Of a DNA stretch of 64,000 bases, positions 56,423-64,000 are shown in pieces (position 1 is the first letter of the stretch; every line of letters begins with the position of its first letter). The stretch is taken from the NCBI GenBank assembly GCA_950295325.1, contig OX485807.1:39402440-39466439 (forward strand), read 5' to 3'. This DNA is from Polytrichum commune (Eukaryota; Streptophyta; Polytrichopsida; Polytrichales; Polytrichaceae). Under the pieces are notes generated by a model. The model was not told where the DNA came from. It saw only the letters and a list, made by a program, of their open reading frames with translations, and made no database searches. The translations under genes and the position numbers were made by a program.

Positions 56423-59400
56423 CAGCCCTTTTTTCCTCCAATATTATGTAAGGTATGCCTTTACTGTCTTACTCATTAGCCGTTTGTTTCCACTTTTCCA
56501 TCCCACGCCGACCCCTTTTTCTCTGCAAGACTTCTTTGCATGTACAATTTGGAAGAGTTGGAAAAAGTTTCCATAATTCAATGGTTGTATCTTGAGACGA
56601 TGTCACAAAACATCCGTCTGAGTGATCTAAAGAGCATTTATCCAGATAGACACCTGTATGCAAACACATCATTATGTTCAACAAACCCACCATTAATACT
56701 TGTTCATGTTGAAAGAATAAGTATACAAAGAATAAAACTAACAATCAATTAAAATGGAAGTTGTTTCAATGGAACGCATTGAGATTGGTCACTGATTGTT
56801 CCCTATGCCTCAACATAGCAGATAATAAACAAAATTTTAATAATGCATGTACAAAACAGAATTGAGAAACACATCTCAATTTCACATACCTTCAACTCCA
56901 TGCCTTCTTGATGAAGTCATCAAATGATCATGCAACAAATGAATAGCTCTATGAGGCGGAAGTAAAATGTCTGTTGCATGGCCATGCAACAGACCGAATC
57001 CGCAATACACAGCATGGACTATAAGTCAAGCACATAGTTCACATATGTGATGCATTCCATGTGTGCAGCAGCAAATGCCGCGATGTGTCACAAAACTTTG
57101 CTATCGTAACAACAGCTTGGGAGTTGGTCGCACCCAAAAGTCTCAAGATGAGCAGCCAGCGTCTCTAACTTAATATGCCACACTCTTACATGCCCAACTG
57201 CACAATGTAGGGATCGTGTTCACAGACCCTCCTGTTCGATAACACCAGCTACATGCCTCCATACACTGATTGCACCAAGACACAGCTCGAGGCACGACTA
57301 TTCCCTCATGGGCAGTACTGACGCCTCTTCGCCGTGCTATGCTTCCACTCTCCTCGCCATGGCCACAAGTCACACCACAGGGCGGGGGCTGGGTGATAGC
57401 ACGTTGTCCACTTCATGGTCATGGGAGACTGCTCCTTTCTGCAGACCGCGTCACCCAAATATTTCATCCTCCCATCTTCTGGCAAGAAAGTCACTGGGAC
57501 GTTTCTTCTTGTCCGTGCACCTTCAGGATTCCTTCTTGGTGCAACGTAGCCAGTACATCAAATCGAATCCGCATGGTCGGCATGATCACCCCTTTTGGCT
57601 ATGCCCTCTTCTACGGGTTTCAAACCCCCTTGCGGATGTAGCACCTAGCAACGGGTTCCGTCTGGAAGACGTTCCTGTAACTAAATCGACAACACCGATT
57701 CTCATTAAAAAACAAATAACGCAATGAGTAGTGATGTCACGACCGATCAATGCCAAACTAATAGTGTCAAGCGTGCTCCAGTCACGAAAGACAAAACACT
57801 GGACGTACCCATGTCTGTTATCGAGCTCGCACTTGGGGGGGGACTTTGGATGATGACGAACGTTGCGGCCGAGATTCAATGTTCTCCTTCCCACCACATG
57901 GTGCAACGAGGGTGTTGTTGGCATTGTAGTTGCGCTCCTCATTGTGATATGACAGATTGCTCTCATGTGGTTGCAACGGTCCCGCTGTGGCTGGGAGGTT
58001 CAGATTGTAGGGTCCCTTGTCTATGCTTCCATAACGAATGAAATGTTCCAAGGAAGTGGCCTTGACACAAATTCCTGTGAGAAGGACCGCTTGAGGGACC
58101 CTTACCTTATGCACTTGATGTAGGGGTGGTGGATTCAGGTTACAAAGGTCGATGATGGCCTCCAGTCCATGGGCATAAGATGATGACGAGGACAAGCGAC
58201 AAACTTCCAAAAGGCATATTATCTCTCTCAATCTGATCCGAATTGATTCAACATTCTCCACTGCAATGTCTACTGCGCATTTATATGGTGGCAAAGACTA
58301 AAGAAGTTCATACGCATGGGTTCTATTTACTGGCATGGTGAAGAAAATTTGTACCCTTATTACGTAGAAGTATTTCTAAGCTTGACACCTACATAAACGC
58401 AAGTGCTTAGGATCTTTAAAATGAACCACAACGTACCTAGTTTTCTTGGTGAATTGTTGAATGCATATGTCACATGTCAACTTCGACAGGCGAGTTGCAC
58501 GCTGGAACTAGGTGTTAAAATCTACTCTATCAGTTCCGGATCTACTATGATTGTGAACCATATCGTGAAGTTTTCTGTATCTTTCAGTTTATCTCTTACC
58601 ATTACATATTAAGAACTGGTTATTTCTTCGTTGTGGGGATTCTAATTCATTTTCCACATCAAGTTGATCTTACCACTTCTTATTATCTGCATAATCTTGC
58701 CGAACAGGGGCATGCCCCTGTTGAATCGATAAGTTATTGCACTTATAGAGTGTGAAATACTTCCACACAAAATAGCTACAGGTGTAGACATGTGGGCCAG
58801 ATACTCCAACTGAATTTTTCTTCATTGTACAGACCCACATGGAGACATGGACAGTGAAGAATGCGAACATAATGAAGCGGAGCATAAGAAGAGCTCCAGC
58901 AAAAAATTAATCCAAGAAATGTTGTACAGCGACATAGTTTGAAGCTGTTCAAAGCTTCCCTGGGGTAAGGATGGACCCTGTCATTGTGGAAATTGATCGC
59001 AAGCGCAATCATGTTGTTTGTCACCGAACGAGGTGTGCACACAATTTGTGTAAACATATCAGCTACAAGTTGTGTGTACACCTCGTCTGCCTTCAGAAGT
59101 AGCAGCACTTGCAGTAGTTTTCACTTATTAGATGTAGGAATGCTTTTTCGTCGAATTTGCAGCCTTAAAATACCCTTTGATACTTTAGCAGCTTCGAACG
59201 AAGTTCTAAAGATGGTGATCCCTGCGAGTTGCCACCCCGGGCGACCAAGAGGCTAGCGAATTGCGGCTAGTTATCAGACCTAAGCTCGGAATACTGAAAG
59301 CCGAGCAGTTCACATTCATGTGCACATTAAATGGAAACTAAATTCCATCCAAAAAGGGGTGATGAGGGCCTGACCTTTGATTGCGAGGAGGTGGCCGCAG

Positions 59401-61592
59401 TTGCAACGCCAGTCGCTCGCACTGCCCGGGGGCGATGAGATTCCATAGCGAGAGCAGTGCCTGTGGATAATTAGTGGAGATCAAAAGCAATGGCCAATTG
59501 ATGAAACCCGGTTCTTCTTGCAACAACGCCGGCGAGCTCGGTACCAAATTGGCTCTCCGTCTCGGCGTGAAGAAGTGGTGCAAAAAGAGACGTATTAAAG
59601 ATGGGATGAGTGATGCGGCTCTGTGAATACGTGACAGAGGCGGCTGATATTGAATTTCATCCATATATCTCAAAATACTTGAAGAGAGATGAATGTAAAC
59701 TTTGAGCAGGGATGCTAAAAGTATCCGAGCAGGACTCATCGATCACAGCCTAGAGATTGCGTGTTGTCGCTGCATCCCTTCCTCCGGTGACGGACCTTTG
59801 GTAGTCGCCAGCCTTCCTCCTGCAACTCCAACTCTAAATCCAAGTGATCAGGGCGAATCCTACGGACTCGGCACTTACATATTTAGATGCATGTGTTCGG
59901 CCAGATTGACAAGCCTCCATCGGAGGTAAGTAAGTAAGCGAGATGGATTATGGATGCGATGGTGTTCGTTTTGTCCCATGCTGTTTCGGAATAATTAACT
60001 CGATTAAAATCCGAGCCCTCACAGGAGTTTGGTGACCGGTGTTGCCATAAGTTGGGAGCAGACCTTGAATGACGAGGATATGTTGTTTTGGTGTTTTGTG
60101 GCTGGGACAAGCTGACTTGAATTTGAGGGGACAGTTTCTAGTTTTGTAAGTTTTGAGGAGAGAGAGAGAGAAAGAGATTCTTCACGTCGTGCTGCTGCGG
60201 ATGATGCATATCTTCAAAGGAATCTCCGCCAAGTGTATCAAGGTCATTCAGTTATTGGCTGGACACGGTCTGTGGAGATCTTCCCTTGTCTAAGAAACAA
60301 CGCAACTTGCAATTTGTAACATATTCTTAAGCTCCACATCCGAGGCGAGAGGGGTTCTCTAGAGTTTTCATGGCTGTTGGAACTTCTAGAGTCTAGTTAG
60401 GTTACGAGATTGGGCTATGCTTCAAATGTGAGTTGAAGCTAGAAGGTGGTGGCAATCGATACCAGGCTCGCAACAGCGCAGCACCCCGCCATAGCCGAGT
60501 CTTTGATGTCAGAAGAAGTGGAATTCTTATCTCAGGAACTCAATTTTGAGATCACCATTTCTCAAATTTTTCTTGATTCGCAAAGTATCAGTCAGCTGAC
60601 CTCTTGTTGTATTGAGGTTTTATGGCGACATTGCCCAAGCTCTAGACTTCTGTGACTTTTAAAATTATTAGTCATGTCCAAAACATTTGCTTTTGTGTTT
60701 AAACTCCTCAACGTTGTATGGCATTCCATGATGGAACCTCATCTGCTACTGCAAGAATATGGAAACATGAGGATGGGGATAGAGCAGACCTCATTAAATT
60801 AGGCGTTCTATAAATAGATGTTTGAAAAACATAAATTAATTAGAGCAGCGTGCAAAAATTAAGGAAAAAAAAATTTCAAAAACGCCCAAGATGTGTCTCA
60901 ACGACAAGTCTACACAGTTCAACACGTAGTTCGCAATCCTGACGGTTGTCTTCAATGATCAAAGCCTTCTCAGTGTCAACACAATAAAACATGTCACAGA
61001 CAACGCCATATGAGACACACTTCAGTTGTCCAATTCTAAGCATTTTCCAAGCATTTTTTTTTAAGACACTTATTTTAGGCATCCCAAGGGCATGACGCAT
61101 ATAAATTAAGCTAATATATTTAATTTTTGCAAACGCCTAATTGCATAAGGTATGGGATAGAGTCTTTCTTTGAATGTATAATTGCTATTACATTTCCTAT
61201 TTAAAGTCATTTTTTCCATTATTTGTGGCCATTCATAACTCAATTTCTATCACTTTGTTTTTACAGTAATAGAGTAAAAATTTGACTTGATTGAAAGTTG
61301 TTTAAAACAGTGGTTCAATGGATCCTCAACTTATTGAAACATGATGGAGTATCACGATGTGCTCAAGGTTTGAACATTAGAAACTTATATTGTTTAAGGC
61401 GTAGAATGATTTATGAGTGAATCTAATAAGTATTGTGGTGCTAACCTAAATTTTAATTGCAAAATATTTGACTCTATAGGTCTCTGAAATTAAGTGCACT
61501 TCCTCAACAAAACCAAACCCCTTCAATAATGTATAATAGGCCAAAAATGGATGTAGGAAAAGAAAGTGGCAATCACATAAATATAGGTCTCA
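56423..61592. other. Flanking region without a recognised gene
   Basis: About 5.2 kb. Several ORFs of 60-160 codons exist on both strands (for example 58294-57818 minus, 158 codons, and 57308-57727 plus), but they overlap each other and show no domain. A GA microsatellite lies near 60152-60176. It may contain exons of a decayed host gene that I cannot identify. Confidence 0.4.
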
Positions 61593-61593
61593 T

Positions 61594-61620
61594 ATTGTCG
61601 CTACCCTTGCTAGCCCCCTT
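61594..61620 (+). mobile_element. Possible LTR start related to the TGTCGC family
   Basis: TGTCGCTACCCTTGCTAGCC matches the first 20 bp of the 975-bp LTR with one change (TGTCGCAACCC…). The following 150 bp are different, so this is either a related family or a short relic. Confidence 0.4.
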
Positions 61621-61799
61621 ACCGAGCCACTCAGGACCGAGGCCCCACCGTTGGTGGGAGAAAGAGGCAGTGTGGCAATACCGTGGGCCACTTGGCACGT
61701 GGGCTGTGAGCCCGGAACCCGAGTTCTCCGGCAATTTTCTCACACCAAGTTCGTTTGAAAGGCAACCGGGAAATTGCAAAATTAAAAATTAAACCAAAC

Positions 61800-64000
61800 T
61801 AAGTCATGATCGGTGAATCAATAATAAAAATAAATAAATAAACGACTTAGATTGATATCCTCAAGGTAGATCTTCACGCATCCTCATCCAAAAAGCACAA
61901 TTTAGATTGTTCACAATGGGCACCCATTTTAAGCTCACTTATGATAAGCTTAATCCAACTCCTTTGGGATATTCCGCTTACATTTTGAGGTGGCTCCAAA
62001 GAGTGTGAAGCCAATGATGTCAACTAGGTTTGTCCATGATATCTACATTTGTGTGTTCATTTGTTACTTTATTTTATATTGAGCAGTTGAAAATCACTTC
62101 TAATGTCTAGTTATTAAGGTAGGAATAATGTATAAGCAGGAACCTTGAGTAACCCAAAAACGACCCCTCTGTTCTATTTTGATGTATACGATTGTCATGT
62201 CCTTTAAATTGAAACGCTCGACCATAAATGGTCGTATGCACATCTTTGTAGATCACACCACTTTAGATATTAGGAGTGCATCTACATCTATTTATCTATT
62301 ATCACATCGTGAACAACTTAAGTAAGTGGGTGTCGATCCAATTAATTTCCTTCAAAAATTTCCTTCATTTGAAATCCGGGTTGTCCAAATTATAGACGCA
62401 TAAATACTTTTTTTGATTCCACAACACAATCAGCTCATGCATTGGCTACTTGTTTAATTGCCAAAGGACTTAGGGCCCCATCACCTTGCCAAAGACCCGG
62501 AACTCATGAGCATACACCCTAAAAATTTCTCAAATTCAACATGAGATAATAACTACTGTAGTGCAATATATAATGTTGGTACCATATATTGTTGTTTCTA
62601 CATTTGCATCCCCTACTTGTAAAATTTGAAATTTTGGAGCGTATCAAGTCCTCCAATGTATCACCACAATCATGTATCACAGTCTCATGTAGAACATACT
62701 AGTTTAGAGTGCTAGCCTTCTCCCACAAAAGGTAGTGGTGAAGTACTCCTATGTTAAGATGTGGAAACATCCGCCACAAAGCATTCACATGTATACAAAT
62801 ATAAACAATGATTACTTGAGGGATATAATTAATCCTCGAAACTGCATGTGGTCAAGACATAGACCTGAAACAAAGATCATGTCATGCCACATCTTCTTTT
62901 AAAATACACAATTAAGAAAAAAGTAAAGCCAAATTGGGCAATGACTACAAAGGTACACGACTCCTATTTATTGGTCGACTATCATTTGGATTATAAGAGG
63001 AATATGCAAGTCCCAATTGCTTCTAGAACGATATTTTCTCTAGAGGGCCATTGTAGTAAGCGGCGGGTGTTCACCTCCCAGTTTTTGGGTTTGAAGTGCC
63101 TTTTGCTTGGTCGAAATTGAAATTGTTTTGAGCGAAGTTGTTTGATGATGATAGTGGATTTTTCACTAACCCAAAAATATGATTTTTTTTATAATTAGCC
63201 TTGGTTCTTTTGTATGTTCATCAATAACATCCTAAGCTTCCATTAATTATTCATTAGGAAACATAAGCCAAGGTGTAGCACAGTCTGGTAGAGACTCCGA
63301 TTTTAATTGAGCTCCCATCATCTAGCATCCCATTATATTCCAAAGACCTACATTATGACTATTGCGTTGTTTAAAACACAATGTTATTTTGCACACAACT
63401 AAACAAATGTGCCTTCCAAGGTCTTCCTCAACAAAAATCAACAAATTATCACAACCTTCTGCGAAAGACTCTTTGGCCAAATTGTTCTTCGTGTCAAGAG
63501 TTTCTATCAGCCATTTGCAAGCGCATCAACATGACAGATTCATAAACATTTAGCTCTGAAATCCAACAATTATTTGAGATCATTTATAACATCTCCATAC
63601 ATTGAAGATATTTTCCAAAGTGTAGCAGCCCAAGATCCCATTTAAATGCAGACCTACGACCAAGGTTTGCCGGCACTGTATGAATCAACAAATTAGCAAA
63701 AAAAACTCTTCTGCAATTTGCAAATGCATCATCAATAGGTATGACAGATTGATAACACTTCGGCCTTCGGCTTCGAATGTGGATAATTTGTTTTGCCACA
63801 GGTCTAATACGGTTACTTATTTTAATTGGACACTGGAAAGACATGTGTTTCAAAGATGAATCCATAATGGACTCCTAGTTGGGTTAGATCAGTTTATCAA
63901 ACCACCAATTAGGTCTAAGTCCTTCAGAGTTTAGCTAAAAAGTGGCATTTTGATGTCTTCATCTTACACATTAGTCTTAAAGAAACAACCATGACCTCAT
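61800..64000. other. Flanking region without a recognised gene
   Basis: About 2.2 kb, AT-rich, only short ORFs with no domain. No element ends were recognised. Confidence 0.4.

Noticed and set aside
57170-60655. Host gene exons in the right flank
   Set aside because: ORFs on both strands overlap, none exceeds about 160 codons and none shows a recognisable motif; cannot be supported from sequence alone.

Overview
This window looks like a repeat-rich nuclear region of a land plant. I infer a non-flowering lineage with a large genome (fern, lycophyte or moss-like), but cannot name the species. The evidence is a Ty3/Gypsy (Athila/Tat-like) retrotransposon with a large extra 3' ORF, a MULE transposase interrupted by spliceosomal introns, several solo LTRs, and no bacterial or organellar gene order. 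No conserved housekeeping host gene was recognised; almost all coding sequence belongs to nested mobile elements.

Layout. (A) 1-3897 is a near-identical copy of 35002-38910: host flank, left end of a MULE, and a 2.1-kb LTR inserted in that MULE. (B) 1802-29.4k is a minus-strand Ty3/Gypsy element: 3' LTR (1802-3897), polypurine tract, 894-aa downstream ORF (3926-6610), long non-coding stretch (6.6-9.87k and 22.63-22.84k), gag-pol (22844-28711, one in-frame TGA) and an upstream ORF (28879-29394). Its 5' LTR is missing at a breakpoint near 29.4 kb. (C) Inside it sits a full-length 12.7-kb plus-strand LINE (9881-22617) with a perfect 14-bp target-site duplication. The LINE encodes ORF1 and a very large ORF2 with two 2A-like motifs, an AP endonuclease, RT, RNase H, a CCHC finger and a C-terminal restriction-like endonuclease signature, so it looks like a dual-endonuclease (Dualen/RandI-like) element. 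(D) 29.5-35.0k is mostly non-coding, with a ~130-bp tandem array (32.3-33.4k).

(E) 35296-55051 is a 19.8-kb MULE with imperfect terminal inverted repeats and a 10-bp target-site duplication (GAAGTATATA). Its left half carries the minus-strand transposase (DDE-like region, intron, SWIM zinc finger). Its right half carries a plus-strand, at least eight-exon cargo gene joining a ParB/sulfiredoxin-like DGxHR domain to a beta-class-like amino-methyltransferase. Between them lie ~130-bp tandem repeats with 13 copies of the palindrome CTGTCGGATCCGACAG or close variants. A second array of longer palindromes with the same CGGATCCG core lies after the gene. Three LTRs have hit the MULE: a solo 2.1-kb LTR and a ~975-bp TGTCGC...GCGACA LTR in the transposase, and a second TGTCGC copy in the cargo gene. 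All three have 5-bp target duplications and all preserve the pre-insertion reading frame.

(F) 55.06-64k is flanking DNA with weak ORF relics, including possible remains of another DNA transposon at 55.6-56.4k.

The most notable candidates are the MULE-borne ParB-methyltransferase together with its palindrome arrays, the 2A-bearing dual-endonuclease LINE, and the 35-kb-spaced pair of copies of one LTR insertion (one retaining internal sequence, one solo). The last could be a recent tandem duplication or an assembly haplotype join.
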